A stretch of 34,734 nucleotides of DNA, from positions 1-34,734 of the forward strand of contig NZ_DYZD01000439.1 in NCBI RefSeq assembly GCF_020741345.1, written 5' to 3'. The position numbers and the translations under genes were made by a program. Source of the stretch: Nocardiopsis listeri. Lineage in GTDB: Bacteria; Actinomycetota; Actinomycetes; Streptosporangiales; Streptosporangiaceae. Shown here in pieces: positions 15,490-23,565 of this stretch. Positions within the stretch are counted from its first letter, which is position 1; every line of letters starts with the position of its first letter. Below the pieces are notes generated by a model that searched no databases, was not told where the DNA came from, and saw only the letters and a list, made by a program, of their open reading frames with translations.

Positions 15490-15885
15490 ATGAACCACTT
15501 CGGCATCCTCCTCGTCGGCCACGCCGCCATGGTCGCGCACTACCTGTTCTTCGCCTATGTCGTCTTCGGCGGCTTCCTGTCGCTGCGGTGGCCCCGCATG
15601 TTCTGGCCGCATCTGTTCGTGGCCGCCTACGCCCTGGGCATCGTCACCATCGGCTGGCCGTGCTTCCTGACCGACATCGAGAACCACTCCCGGGCCGCCA
15701 CCGGGCGCGAGGTGATGGAGAACGGGTTCATCGATCACCACCTGACCGGGGTGATCTACCCCGAGGACCACCTGATGACCTCGCGATTCGTCATCGCGGG
15801 CATCGTCGCGCTGTCCTACGCCGCCTTGGCCTGGAAGCTGTATCGTGCGCGCGCCGATCGCGACCGGGGAGCCCTGTCCCGATAG
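15490..15885 (+). CDS. DUF2784 domain membrane protein
   Basis: 131-aa protein with four hydrophobic segments (LLVGHAAMVAHYLFFAYVVFGGFL; WPHLFVAAYALGIVTIGWPCFLTDIE; a GFIDHHLTGVIYP loop; FVIAGIVALSYAALAW). The WPCFLTDIEN motif and the size match the DUF2784 family of unknown function. The ATG is 6 nt after TAGGTT (15478-15483), which suggests a leaderless mRNA. Upstream is the HAIR-like palindrome shared with the YiaA-like gene, so both membrane proteins may answer to the same regulator. Confidence 0.87.
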   Translation: MNHFGILLVGHAAMVAHYLFFAYVVFGGFLSLRWPRMFWPHLFVAAYALGIVTIGWPCFLTDIENHSRAATGREVMENGFIDHHLTGVIYPEDHLMTSRFVIAGIVALSYAALAWKLYRARADRDRGALSR

Positions 15886-15940
15886 CCGGGGAAACCTCCG
15901 AATGATCGAACCGGACCCCCGCAACCCCCCGAGCCGCTAC

Positions 15941-15968
15941 GTTAAGAAGTCGTTCGCTTTCGTAGAGT
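15941..15968 (+). promoter_or_regulatory. Candidate promoter of the GNAT-like gene
   Basis: GTTAAG (15941-15946), 16-nt spacer, TAGAGT (15963-15968, fits TANNNT) in a locally AT-richer patch, 20 nt before the GTG start. A CTTTC...GAAAG dyad overlaps the -10 (15957-15976). Confidence 0.4.
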
Positions 15969-15988
15969 AATGAAAGTAGGGCTTCCGC

Positions 15989-16903
15989 GTGCCCGAACAG
16001 ACCCGAACCCTCGGCCCGGACCTGCGTGACCTCGGTGCTCCCCCCACAGTGCGGCCTCTGGTCAACGGCTACCAGGTCGCCCGCTGGGACACCCCCTCCG
16101 CGTTCACCGGACCCGGCCGCCAGAGGATGCTGACCCTCCTACGGGACCTGGCCGCCCGATCCTTCGGTGCCGACCACTCCGACTACTGGCACACCCGGGT
16201 CGGTTCCGGCTTCTTCGACCAGATCTCCTGCCTGGCCCTGATCCTGGACGCGGCCGGAACACCCGTGGGTTGGGGCGGCTATCACCGGCGCCGCTTCGCC
16301 TCCCGCCGCGCCCTGTACCTGGACGCCGCCGGTGTGGTCCCCGCCCATCGCCGGTTCGGGCTCTCCAGCGCCCTGATGACCCACTTCCTGACCCGTGAAC
16401 TCCTCGCTCGCCCCTGGGGCAACACCTACGTCGTCCTGCGCACCCGTCACCCGGCCGTCTACTCCGGTTGGCGCAAGGGACTGGGCCGGACCCGTGTCCA
16501 CCCCCGACACGGCCGGGCCGTGCCCGCCACGATCGCTCGTATCGCCACCGACGCCGCCCACTGGCTCGGCGACGGCCCCCGCCTGGATCCGCGCACCCTG
16601 CTCGTACGCGACGCCTACCGCATGTTCGAGGGCCGCGTCTATGGCGTCACCCCGCGCAGCGGCCACGTCGACCTGGACACCTACTTCGCCGAGCAGGTGG
16701 GACCCAAGGACGCCGTGCTGATGGTGGTGCGCATGAGCGCCCTGCCCCTGGTCCGCGTCTTGTTGGGCCGCTATCTGGGCGGCCCCTCCCCCGCCCCCAC
16801 GGGCGGCCGGCCCCTGCGCGGGGCGGCCCCGGTGGGTTCGACCGTCCAGGCCACCCCCACCGGGGCCGGAGCCTCCGGACTCATCCCAGGGGGACGGCCT
16901 TGA
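15989..16903 (+). CDS. GNAT-fold acyltransferase-like protein
   Basis: 304 aa with a central GNAT acetyl-CoA motif, LDAAGVVPAHRRFGLSSALMTHFLTREL (about residues 111-138), following a strand-rich part CLALILDAAGTPVGWGGY. It then carries an extra 150-residue C-terminal region ending in a Pro/Gly-rich tail that is longer than simple GNAT enzymes. It may transfer an acyl group to a small molecule or protein; the substrate is unknown and the family beyond GNAT is not recognised. GTG start, weak ribosome binding site. Its 3' end overlaps the convergent Gfo/Idh/MocA gene by 23 nt. Confidence 0.65.
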   Translation: MPEQTRTLGPDLRDLGAPPTVRPLVNGYQVARWDTPSAFTGPGRQRMLTLLRDLAARSFGADHSDYWHTRVGSGFFDQISCLALILDAAGTPVGWGGYHRRRFASRRALYLDAAGVVPAHRRFGLSSALMTHFLTRELLARPWGNTYVVLRTRHPAVYSGWRKGLGRTRVHPRHGRAVPATIARIATDAAHWLGDGPRLDPRTLLVRDAYRMFEGRVYGVTPRSGHVDLDTYFAEQVGPKDAVLMVVRMSALPLVRVLLGRYLGGPSPAPTGGRPLRGAAPVGSTVQATPTGAGASGLIPGGRP

Positions 16904-17897
16904 CCGTGGGCCGGGTGTAGGTCAGGGCGCCCATGTCACGGACCTGGTCCATGACCCCGGCCAGGCTCAGGCTCTCCGACCACGGCATCCGTGGGCTCTC
17001 CAGCTCCCCCGCGGCGATTCTGCGCGCGACCTCCTCGGCCTCGTACTCATAGCCGTTGGCGCGGAAGGGCCGGTGGAACCGTTCGGGTTCGCGACCGTCC
17101 CGGTGCAGGACCAGGTCGGTCCCGGCCCAGAACCGTTCGATCTCCAACCATCCGCCCGTGCCGGAGAGTACGGCCCGGCCCGGCAGGGTGGTGTGCGAGG
17201 CGCATTCCAGGGTGGCGCTCACCCCGTTCTCGCCACGTACCAACAAGGTCGTGTGCACGTCCACCATGTGATCCGGTGAAAGCCGTCGGGTCGCTCCCAC
17301 CACGGTCAGTTCACCCAGGTACTGGGAGGCCAACGCCAGCGGGTAGATCCCCAGGTCCAGTAGGGCGCCACCGCCCAGATCGGCGTTGAACAGCCGGTGG
17401 TCGGGGTCGTAGGGGACGTTGATGCCGAAGTCGGCCGAGAGCGCGCTCAGCTCCCCGATGGCGCCCTCGGCCACCAGGGTGCGGGCCAACTCGTGCACGG
17501 GCAGGTAGCGCGTCCACATCGCCTCCATCAGGAAGCGGTCGTTGGTCTTGGCGGCCGCCACCATCTCGGTGACCTGCAGGGCGTTCATCGCCATGGGCTT
17601 TTCCACCAGCACGTGCTTGCCGGCGTCGAGCATCTGCAACGCGACCGTGTGGTGCCAGGGATGGGGGGTGGCCACGTAGACCACGTCGACCTCGGGGTCC
17701 TCTGCCAAGGACTCATGGCTCGCGTGGCGGTGGGGGATGTCCCAGGCGGACCCGAATTCCTCGGCGCGTGCGGCGGTCCGGGAGCCCACCGCCACGATCT
17801 TGGCGGAGGGAACGGCCCGCAGCCCCTCCAGGAAGGCGTGGGCGATGCCTCCGGTACCGACCACGCCCCAGCGCGGTCCACCGTTGTGTTGTGTCAT
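16881..17897 (-). CDS. Gfo/Idh/MocA family oxidoreductase
   Basis: 338-aa NAD(P)-dependent dehydrogenase. The Rossmann start WGVVGTGGIAHAFLEGL, the strand VDVVYVATPHPWHH, and the hallmark EKP motif in HVLVEKPMAMN (about residue 95) are all visible. So is the C-terminal domain motif GGGALLDLGIYPL, typical of the trans-dihydrodiol dehydrogenase/sugar oxidoreductase branch. Likely oxidises a sugar, inositol or diol; the substrate is not predictable. ATG 17897 lies 6 nt after TAGGAT (complement of 17904-17909), so a leaderless transcript is likely. Divergent from the DUF3052-like gene. Confidence 0.92.
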   Translation of the reverse strand: MTQHNGGPRWGVVGTGGIAHAFLEGLRAVPSAKIVAVGSRTAARAEEFGSAWDIPHRHASHESLAEDPEVDVVYVATPHPWHHTVALQMLDAGKHVLVEKPMAMNALQVTEMVAAAKTNDRFLMEAMWTRYLPVHELARTLVAEGAIGELSALSADFGINVPYDPDHRLFNADLGGGALLDLGIYPLALASQYLGELTVVGATRRLSPDHMVDVHTTLLVRGENGVSATLECASHTTLPGRAVLSGTGGWLEIERFWAGTDLVLHRDGREPERFHRPFRANGYEYEAEEVARRIAAGELESPRMPWSESLSLAGVMDQVRDMGALTYTRPTVKAVPLG

Positions 17898-17951
17898 GGA
17901 GACATCCTAAAAACACGGTCTTCTCCGGGACCAGTCGGGGAAGGTGCTCGG

Positions 17952-17976
17952 TTTCCGTGCTCGGAAAACATACGGT
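17952..17976 (+). promoter_or_regulatory. Candidate promoter and dyad of the DUF3052-like gene
   Basis: TACGGT (17971-17976) fits the -10. A TTTCCG-TGCT-CGGAAA inverted repeat (17952-17967) overlaps the spacer and could be an operator. A good GGAGGAGG lies just before the ATG at 18007. Confidence 0.4.
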
Positions 17977-18006
17977 GGCCGGGCAAGGAACGTGAACGGA
18001 GGAGGA

Positions 18007-18399
18007 ATGTCGTCCACACTCGCCCAGAAGTTGGGGGTAGGGGCCGGGGACCGGTTGCTCGTCCTCAACGCGCCCGAACGCTATCTGCGTCTGCTGGAAC
18101 CCCCGCCCGACGTCCACATCGACCTGGGGGTGATCGAGGGCGCGGTCTACGACCACGTGCACCTGTTCGCCCTCGATCGGGGCACGGTGGACCGTGAGGG
18201 GCCGGCGATGTCGGACCTGGTGGGCCCCACCACCCGGTTGTGGGTGTGCTTCCCCCAACGAGGCGGCACCATCATCACCGACCTGACCGCGGACAAGGGT
18301 TGGGACACCCTCACCGACGCCGGGTGGCGGTCCACCGCCCAGGAACCGATCGACTCGGACTGGGCGGCGTTGCGCTTCGAACGCGAAACCGAGGAGTGA
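18007..18399 (+). CDS. DUF3052-like small protein
   Basis: 130 aa. LGVGAGDRLLVLNAPERYLRLLEPPPDV, then YDHVHLFALD, TRLWVCFPQRGG and DLTADKGWDTLTDAGWRS resemble the DUF3052-type family, which looks like a reduced methyltransferase-like fold. No catalytic residues can be assigned and the function is unknown. ATG 18007 is well supported by GGAGGAGG; the longer track ORF start is not. A palindromic terminator follows directly. Family name is from memory of motif pattern and should be treated as tentative. Confidence 0.65.
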   Translation: MSSTLAQKLGVGAGDRLLVLNAPERYLRLLEPPPDVHIDLGVIEGAVYDHVHLFALDRGTVDREGPAMSDLVGPTTRLWVCFPQRGGTIITDLTADKGWDTLTDAGWRSTAQEPIDSDWAALRFERETEE

Positions 18400-18402
18400 G
18401 TC

Positions 18403-18418
18403 GTCCCGGGCCCGGGAC
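18403..18418. terminator. Palindromic terminator between convergent genes
   Basis: GTCCCGGGCCCGGGAC is a perfect 16-nt palindrome followed by another GGGCCCGGG run, lying in the 33 nt between the stops of the DUF3052-like and DUF4097 genes. Probably serves both directions. Confidence 0.5.
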
Positions 18419-18432
18419 GGGGCCCGGGCCTC

Positions 18433-19404
18433 CTAAGATCCCACCCGCACCGAACCACTGGTGGTGTCCACCTCGATGCGGCTGTCGGACTCCGATGAGG
18501 TGTCCACGTCGAAGTCACGGTCACCGGAGGTGGACTCCCCACCGATCTCGTAGGTCCCCGCCGGTACCGTCGCCTCGACGCCGCCGCTGACGGTCTCCAC
18601 CTCCATCAGCTCGAAGGGGGTGTCGGTGGTGATCTCCACCCCGCCGGAGGTGGTGGCGGCCTCCAGGGTGGTGAACCCGCCGCCGAGTTCCAGGGAGCCG
18701 CTCACCGACTCGGCCACGACCTCCTTTGCCGTGAAGTCCTCCACGTCCACGCTCCCGGAGGTGGTGGACACCTCCAGTCGCTCTCCCTCACCGTCGGCCT
18801 CGATGTCACCGCTGACGTTGTGGGCCCGGACCGAACCGGTGATGTCGGACAGGGAGATCGTGCCCGAGGTGGCCTCGACATCGACCGATCCCTCATGTTC
18901 GAAGACCTCGATCGACCCGCTGACGGAGTTCACCGACAGCTCCGACGCCAGGTTGCGCACCTCCACGTTCCCGCTGTTGTTCTCCAAGGTGACCGAGACG
19001 TCCTCGGGAACCTGGATGTTGTAGTCGATGGAGCAGGTGGAAAAGAGCGGGAAGCCATCGCAACGGCCGTCGACGTCCAGGCTGTCGCCGCCGTCGTCGA
19101 TGCGCTCCTCCGGTTCGGACAGCGGACCGCCCCGCAGGGTGCGTTCGACGACGATCTCGTCTCCTTCGGCGGCACCGACCTCGATGCGCCCACCGGTGTC
19201 GTTGTTGACGCTCAGAGCGCTCGCTCCACCGTAGGAGTCGGTCTTGTCGCTCTGATGGGCCACCACGTTGCCCAGCACGGACAGCCCGGTGAGCACCACC
19301 AGGACCACCACGAGCACTCCGCCCAGGAGCATCCACGGGCCCCAACGGAACCGCCTCGATTCCTTGCTGGACGAGGCGTACAGGCCTCGTGCCCTGAAAG
19401 TCAC
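18433..19404 (-). CDS. DUF4097 beta-strand repeat membrane protein
   Basis: 323 aa. A basic cytoplasmic N-terminus is followed by one transmembrane helix (about residues 25-47, LLGGVLVVVLVVLTGLSVLGNVV). A long extracytoplasmic domain of short SGS/TSGxV repeats follows (for example SGSIEVFEHEGSVDVEATSGTI), which is the DUF4097 putative adhesin beta-solenoid. Two cysteines around DVDGRCDGFPLFSTCSID may form a disulfide. GTG start with GAAGGAG. It is the last gene of an operon after the kinase and response regulator (44 nt gap) and is the likely target or sensory partner of that system. Confidence 0.9.
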   Translation of the reverse strand: MTFRARGLYASSSKESRRFRWGPWMLLGGVLVVVLVVLTGLSVLGNVVAHQSDKTDSYGGASALSVNNDTGGRIEVGAAEGDEIVVERTLRGGPLSEPEERIDDGGDSLDVDGRCDGFPLFSTCSIDYNIQVPEDVSVTLENNSGNVEVRNLASELSVNSVSGSIEVFEHEGSVDVEATSGTISLSDITGSVRAHNVSGDIEADGEGERLEVSTTSGSVDVEDFTAKEVVAESVSGSLELGGGFTTLEAATTSGGVEITTDTPFELMEVETVSGGVEATVPAGTYEIGGESTSGDRDFDVDTSSESDSRIEVDTTSGSVRVGS

Positions 19405-19448
19405 GTCGTTCTCCTTCCGGAAGGCGCGGCCCTCCTTGATGTGGTCGG

Positions 19449-20135
19449 TCAGTCCCGGGCCGAACCGCGCAGGTAGCGCAGCACCGCCAGGACCCTGCGG
19501 TGGTCGTGGTCGTCCCGGCCCAGGTCGAGCTTGAGAAAGATGGAGCGGATGTGCTTTTCCACCGCTCGTTCGGTGATGGTGAGCCGGTCGGCGATGCCCG
19601 CGTTGTTGACCCCCTCGGCCATCACCTCCAGCACCTCGCTCTCGCGCGGGGTGAGCCGCTCCAGGGAGCGGTCACGGTTGCCGCTGAGCAGCTGTGTGAC
19701 CACCTCGGGGTCGATCGCGGCCCCGCCATCGGCCACCCGACGCAGCACGTCGGTGAACTCCTCGATGTCGGCCACCCGGTCCTTGAGCAGGTAACCGACC
19801 TTGAACGCGCCCGCCCCGAGCAGATCGGCGGCGTAGCGGCTGACCACGTGCTGGGACAACAACAGCACCGCCACCTCCGGATGGGTACGGCGGATCCTCA
19901 CCGCCGCCTGGATGCCCTCCTCGGAGTAGGTGGGCGGCATGCGGATGTCCACCAGGCACAGGTCCACGTCGGGGTGGGCGTCCACCGCGCCGATGAGCGC
20001 GTCGGCGTCGCCCACCGAGGCCACCACCTCCACCCCGGCGTCCTCCAACAGTCGGGCCATCCCGCTGCGCAGCAGTACCGAGTCCTCGGCGATGATCACC
20101 CGGGTCCCACTTCGCTCGGTCTCTGCGGTGCTCAC
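19449..20135 (-). CDS. LuxR-family response regulator
   Basis: 228 aa, NarL/LuxR type. Receiver domain residues 12-130 with acidic pocket ED (17-18), phospho-acceptor Asp63 in CLVDIRMPP, and Lys in GYLLKDRV. Then a C-terminal HTH (LTPRESEVLEVMAEGVNNAGIADRL...AVEKHIRSIFLKLDL). I chose GTG 20135, two bases after the kinase stop, with GGGAGG 7 nt upstream inside the kinase gene; the track start lies farther inside the kinase. Tight coupling shows co-translation with the kinase. It likely controls its own operon including DUF4097. Confidence 0.93.
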   Translation of the reverse strand: MSTAETERSGTRVIIAEDSVLLRSGMARLLEDAGVEVVASVGDADALIGAVDAHPDVDLCLVDIRMPPTYSEEGIQAAVRIRRTHPEVAVLLLSQHVVSRYAADLLGAGAFKVGYLLKDRVADIEEFTDVLRRVADGGAAIDPEVVTQLLSGNRDRSLERLTPRESEVLEVMAEGVNNAGIADRLTITERAVEKHIRSIFLKLDLGRDDHDHRRVLAVLRYLRGSARD

Positions 20136-20137
20136 GG

Positions 20138-21526
20138 TCAGGCCTCCCATGGGATGTGTGCGGTCAGGACGGTTCCTCCGCCTTCGGGACTGTGGACGGT
20201 CAGGACCCCGTCGACGGCGTCCACCCGGTCCCACAGCCCGTACAGGCCGGTGCCCGCCTCGGGGTCGGCGCCGCCCACGCCGTCGTCGGTGACGGTCAGA
20301 CGCAAGGAATCACCGTGTCGGCCCGGGACCCGATCCAGTGCCACCCGAACCTGCTCGGCGCGGGAGTGCTTGGCGACGTTGGTCAGCGCTTCGCTGACCA
20401 CGTAGTAGGCGACCCCCTCGGCGCGGGGGGAGGGGCGCTCGTCCAGTTCCAGGTCGAGTCGGACCGGTACGGGTGAGCGGCCGGCCGCCACCGGCAGGGC
20501 GGCGCCCAGACCGTGATCGGTCAGCACCCGAGGGTGCAGTCCCCGGGCGACCTGGCGCAACTCGGTCATGACCTCCTTGGACTCGCGCTGGGCCTCGGTG
20601 ATGAGGTCGCGCGCCCCCTCGGGGTCGTGGGCCAGCCGGGTGCGGGCCCGGGTGAGGGTCAACGTCAGGGCCAGCAGGCGCTGTTGGGCACCGTCGTGCA
20701 GGTCGCGTTCGATGCGTCGGCGCTCGGCCTCGGCCACGTCGACCATGCGTTGGCGACTGTCCTGGACGTGCAGCAGGCGTCGCCGCATGCGCACCTCGGG
20801 AGCGTCGAAGAGCAGGGTGCGCAGCAGCAGGACCTCGGAGGAGACCACCGTGCGTGCGATGCGCAGACCCACCAGAACCGCCACCGGGCCCAACAACACC
20901 AGCCCGAGCGGTCCGAGCAGGTCGACCGGTGTGGCGCCCCGCGCCAACACGTACACGATCCCGAACAGGGAGCCCAACGCCGCGGCTCCTCCGCACACCA
21001 CCAGCACGGCCACCAGTCCGCCGGCCAGCAGTCCGTGCAGCCCGGCGACGGTGCTGTAGACCACCATCGACCACGCCTCACGACCGAACACGGTGGCCAG
21101 GCCGCGTGCCCAGGGCCCGGAATCGGCCAAGGGGTCGGGCGGCCTGGTCTCCACGATGCCGAACACGTTGGCCAGTCGGGAGCGCTGGGTGTAGCAGGCC
21201 ATCCGGGCCAGCGTGGTGGCCACTACCGGGAACAGCACCACGAACAGCACGATGTCCACCAGCAGGGGGCCGGGCACGAGTTCCACGTGGAGCCCGCCCA
21301 AAGGCACGTAGAGCCGCAGACCCAGCCAGGTCGCCGAGGTCACCAGCAACGCCGCCGGGACCAGGTAGAACACCGCCAGGGCAAAGGAGGTCATCAGGTG
21401 CAGAACCTCGACCAGGCGGACCCGCCAGGTGTCGGTGCGGGTCTCGTGGAGGAAGGGCACGTCGATGGTGGCGGCCGGCCCCGCCGTGCCGCCCGTGCCC
21501 GTCTGCTTCGTCCCCGTGCCGCTCAC
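20138..21526 (-). CDS. Sensor histidine kinase, HisKA_3 type
   Basis: 462-aa membrane kinase, partner of the downstream response regulator. The N-terminal 240 residues hold about six hydrophobic segments (for example LLVDIVLFVVLFPVVAT and LLGPLGLVLLGPVAVLVGL). They are arranged like the actinobacterial putative-sensor domain also found alone at 28584. The phospho-acceptor box ERRRIERDLHDGAQQRL is near 274. The ATPase part has SEALTNVAKHS (N box) and DDGVGG...GLYGLWDRV (G boxes). The GTG start at 21526 is 7 nt behind TAGATT, so the mRNA is probably leaderless; the track start at 21730 lies in noncoding-looking sequence. The signal is likely envelope-related, judging by DUF4097, but this is inference. 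Confidence 0.9.
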   Translation of the reverse strand: MSGTGTKQTGTGGTAGPAATIDVPFLHETRTDTWRVRLVEVLHLMTSFALAVFYLVPAALLVTSATWLGLRLYVPLGGLHVELVPGPLLVDIVLFVVLFPVVATTLARMACYTQRSRLANVFGIVETRPPDPLADSGPWARGLATVFGREAWSMVVYSTVAGLHGLLAGGLVAVLVVCGGAAALGSLFGIVYVLARGATPVDLLGPLGLVLLGPVAVLVGLRIARTVVSSEVLLLRTLLFDAPEVRMRRRLLHVQDSRQRMVDVAEAERRRIERDLHDGAQQRLLALTLTLTRARTRLAHDPEGARDLITEAQRESKEVMTELRQVARGLHPRVLTDHGLGAALPVAAGRSPVPVRLDLELDERPSPRAEGVAYYVVSEALTNVAKHSRAEQVRVALDRVPGRHGDSLRLTVTDDGVGGADPEAGTGLYGLWDRVDAVDGVLTVHSPEGGGTVLTAHIPWEA

Positions 21527-21539
21527 AAGGACCAATCTA
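21527..21539 (-). promoter_or_regulatory. Leaderless promoter of the kinase operon
   Basis: TAGATT (complement of 21534-21539) matches TANNNT and ends 7 nt before the kinase GTG, fixing both promoter and start codon. Confidence 0.5.
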
Positions 21540-21672
21540 GGTTCGTGGGCCCCGCGGCACGAGGTCATCAGCACGAGAGTGGCGGGTGGTGCCAGCACTA
21601 CCCGGCCGGATGCGGGACCATACCGATGGCATCGCCGTCGGGTCGGCGGGCAGCGGCGGGAAAGGGGAGCGA

Positions 21673-22434
21673 GTGGGGAGCGAGCGCGACATCGCAGGGA
21701 ACGCCGAGGGGCCGGTCTCCCTCTTGGCACCGGTCCTTGAGGACATCGCCGGGATCAACGTGTTCTTCGCGTTGGAGACGCCCGGCCCCGAACCGGGGTG
21801 GGTGGCGGCTCTGGGCGGCGGGCTGTCCGGGGAGCCGCTGGCCGCCGAGGTGGAGGCCGTGCGGGGTCGTCTGGCCACGCTCTTCGGTGGCGGGGCCGAG
21901 GACGTGGAGTGGCGGGTGGGCGCCTCCCTGTTCCACCAGGGTCTGGCCTCACGGGTGCTGTCCCCGGTACTGGCCGCGGCCCTTTGCCATGGGGTGTTCC
22001 TGGACCCGTGGCGGCTGTTCGTGCGTCCGGGCGGACCGATGGTCGTGCGCACCACCGAGACCGAGGCCCAACCTTTGGCCTCACCGGACCCACAGGAGAT
22101 CGCCCGGGGCCCGGTCCGAGAAACCGTGGCGGGCCTGGAAGGGGTCGCCACCGCGTTGGGGCGGGTGGGCGGTATCGCACCGGGGCTGTTGCGCGGAAAC
22201 ACCGCGGCGGCGTTGGCCGGTGCCACCCGCTCCCTGGGCCGGGCCCGCCCCGAGCACCACGAAGACGCCGAACGGGTGGTGCGCACACTGCTGTGCGACC
22301 CCTGCCTGGAGGGCACCGGAACCTACACCGGGACGGACGACCAGGGGCGGGCGGGTTTTCGGCGCACCACCTGTTGCCTGTACTACCGACTCCCCGAGGG
22401 CGGGCTGTGCGGGGACTGCGCCTTGCGGTCCTGA
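21673..22434 (+). CDS. FhuF-like (2Fe-2S) ferric iron reductase
   Basis: 253-aa protein whose C-terminus FRRTTCCLYYRLPEGGLCGDCALRS has the Cys-Cys...Cys-x2-Cys arrangement of the FhuF [2Fe-2S] cluster. The body (LAPVLEDIAGINVFFALE... LASRVLSPVLAAALCHG) resembles the IucA/IucC-like part of FhuF-type proteins. Expected to reduce ferric siderophores in the cytosol. GTG 21673 is chosen for its AAAGGGG Shine-Dalgarno; ATG 21610 or GTG 21586 are alternatives. No siderophore genes are adjacent and I see no clear iron box upstream. Weak hairpin CCGGCG/CGCCGG (22435-22461) follows. Confidence 0.8.
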   Translation: MGSERDIAGNAEGPVSLLAPVLEDIAGINVFFALETPGPEPGWVAALGGGLSGEPLAAEVEAVRGRLATLFGGGAEDVEWRVGASLFHQGLASRVLSPVLAAALCHGVFLDPWRLFVRPGGPMVVRTTETEAQPLASPDPQEIARGPVRETVAGLEGVATALGRVGGIAPGLLRGNTAAALAGATRSLGRARPEHHEDAERVVRTLLCDPCLEGTGTYTGTDDQGRAGFRRTTCCLYYRLPEGGLCGDCALRS

Positions 22435-22500
22435 CCGGCGCCTTCGCACCTTCGACGCCGGGGCGAGGCTGAGACGGCTCTCTTTGGGAACCAATGGGGT

Positions 22501-22956
22501 GTGACCTCTGCGAGCGGCGGCCCCGATGATTCCCCCCGACCCCGGCCGAACCGCGACAACCTGTGGGGACCCCTGGCCTGCGCGGCGGCCTCCGCCGTAC
22601 TCGCCCCCGTCCTGGCCCTGTGTCTGCTGATGGTGCCGGCCCTGTTCGCCTTCGCCGGGGTCACCCGGGGACTGGGCGAGGTGTGGCCGTTGGCGCTCGC
22701 GGTGGCCGCCATCGCCTTCCTGCTGCTGTGGGGCCACAGCCGACTACTGCGCTTCCTGGGTGAAGGCTCCCCCTGGCCGGTGACGGTGGCGAGCCTGGCG
22801 CTCGGGGTCGTCCTGGGCATGCTCTACCGTCCCGGTTCGCTGGGCTACACCGACTGGACCCAGATCCCCACGGTGCTGTGGGCCTTCCTGGTGGTGTGGC
22901 TGCGCCTGACCGGCCGGATCCGATGGCGGCGCACCACCCCGACCGAAACCGCCTGA
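22501..22956 (+). CDS. Hypothetical four-helix membrane protein
   Basis: 151 aa, GTG start. A hydrophilic, proline-rich N-terminus (to about residue 20) is followed by hydrophobic segments LACAAASAVLAPVLALCLLMVPALFAFAGV, VWPLALAVAAIAFLLLW, PVTVASLALGVVLGMLY and IPTVLWAFLVVWLRL, then a basic tail RIRWRRTTPTETA. Topology suggests four transmembrane helices. No family recognised. It starts 66 bp after the FhuF-like gene on the same strand, so co-transcription is possible. Confidence 0.7.
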   Translation: MTSASGGPDDSPRPRPNRDNLWGPLACAAASAVLAPVLALCLLMVPALFAFAGVTRGLGEVWPLALAVAAIAFLLLWGHSRLLRFLGEGSPWPVTVASLALGVVLGMLYRPGSLGYTDWTQIPTVLWAFLVVWLRLTGRIRWRRTTPTETA

Positions 22957-23039
22957 ACCCCGGAGCTTCCCCAAAACGCCCTTCCAACGCCGGTTGCGGG
23001 TAACGTCGGGGTGGTTCAGGGATGTTCGGGGAGGTGGGC

Positions 23040-23474
23040 GTGGCCCAGCAGTACTACTCGGTGGACCAGGTCGCGGAGCTGTTGGGCCTGCACGTGAAGA
23101 CCGTGCGCGCCTACGTGCGCGAAGGGCGGCTGGCGGCCACCCGGATCGGTAAGCAGTATCGGATCCACCGCAAGGACCTGACCGAGTTCACCGGTGGCGA
23201 CCCGGAACAGGACGGGGCAGGCAACGGCGGTCCCCGGGTGGAGGTCTCCACCGTCCTGCAGGTGGAGGACGTGGACCGCGCGATGGCCGATCGGATCAGT
23301 ACGCTGATCATCTCCGCCACCACCGGGGCCTCCGGGGGCGGAACCCCGGCCCAGTCCCAGGTGGCGTACGACCCCGAGCGGGCCCGGCTGCGAGTGGTCC
23401 TGATCGGTGGTCTGGAGGAGACGACCCGGATGCTGGACTTCGTCCGCGCCCTGGTCGGGGAGGACCACACCTGA
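23040..23474 (+). CDS. HTH domain protein, excisionase-type DNA binding
   Basis: 144 aa. Residues 1-50 form a MerR/excisionase-like HTH (YSVDQVAELLGLHVKTVRAYVREGRLAATRIGKQYRIHRKDLTEF). The C-terminal 80 residues (VEVSTVLQVEDVDRAMADRISTLIISATT ... RARLRVVLIGGLEETTRMLDFVRAL) look like a small ligand-binding or dimer domain seen in other proteins of this layout. Acts probably as a transcription factor rather than a phage excisionase, as no integrase is near. GTG 23040 has an ideal GGGGAGG 5 nt upstream. A TAACGT -10-like box lies at 23001-23006. Confidence 0.85.
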   Translation: MAQQYYSVDQVAELLGLHVKTVRAYVREGRLAATRIGKQYRIHRKDLTEFTGGDPEQDGAGNGGPRVEVSTVLQVEDVDRAMADRISTLIISATTGASGGGTPAQSQVAYDPERARLRVVLIGGLEETTRMLDFVRALVGEDHT

Positions 23475-23511
23475 CCGTCTCTCGTGTCGAGACGGCCATC
23501 CGGACACGAGA
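23475..23511 (+). terminator. Two mutually exclusive hairpins after HTH gene
   Basis: CCGTCTC/GAGACGG (23475-23481, 23489-23495) form a 7-bp stem directly after the stop. TCTCGTGTC/GACACGAGA (23480-23488, 23503-23511) form a 9-bp stem that uses the loop of the first. The first is a likely terminator; the second would compete with it before the methyltransferase gene. Confidence 0.5.
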
Positions 23512-23565
23512 CCTGAGGGGTGTGGGGTCCGCCCACCCCGGAGTTCCGACGAAGGACGGCACGCG

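Noticed and set aside
20513-22504. 663-aa plus-strand ORF over the kinase gene
   Set aside because: Antisense shadow; the opposite strand has clear kinase motifs.
23040-23474. Excisionase-like HTH as evidence of a prophage or integrative element
   Set aside because: No integrase, attachment repeats or tRNA nearby; the C-terminal domain is not an excisionase.
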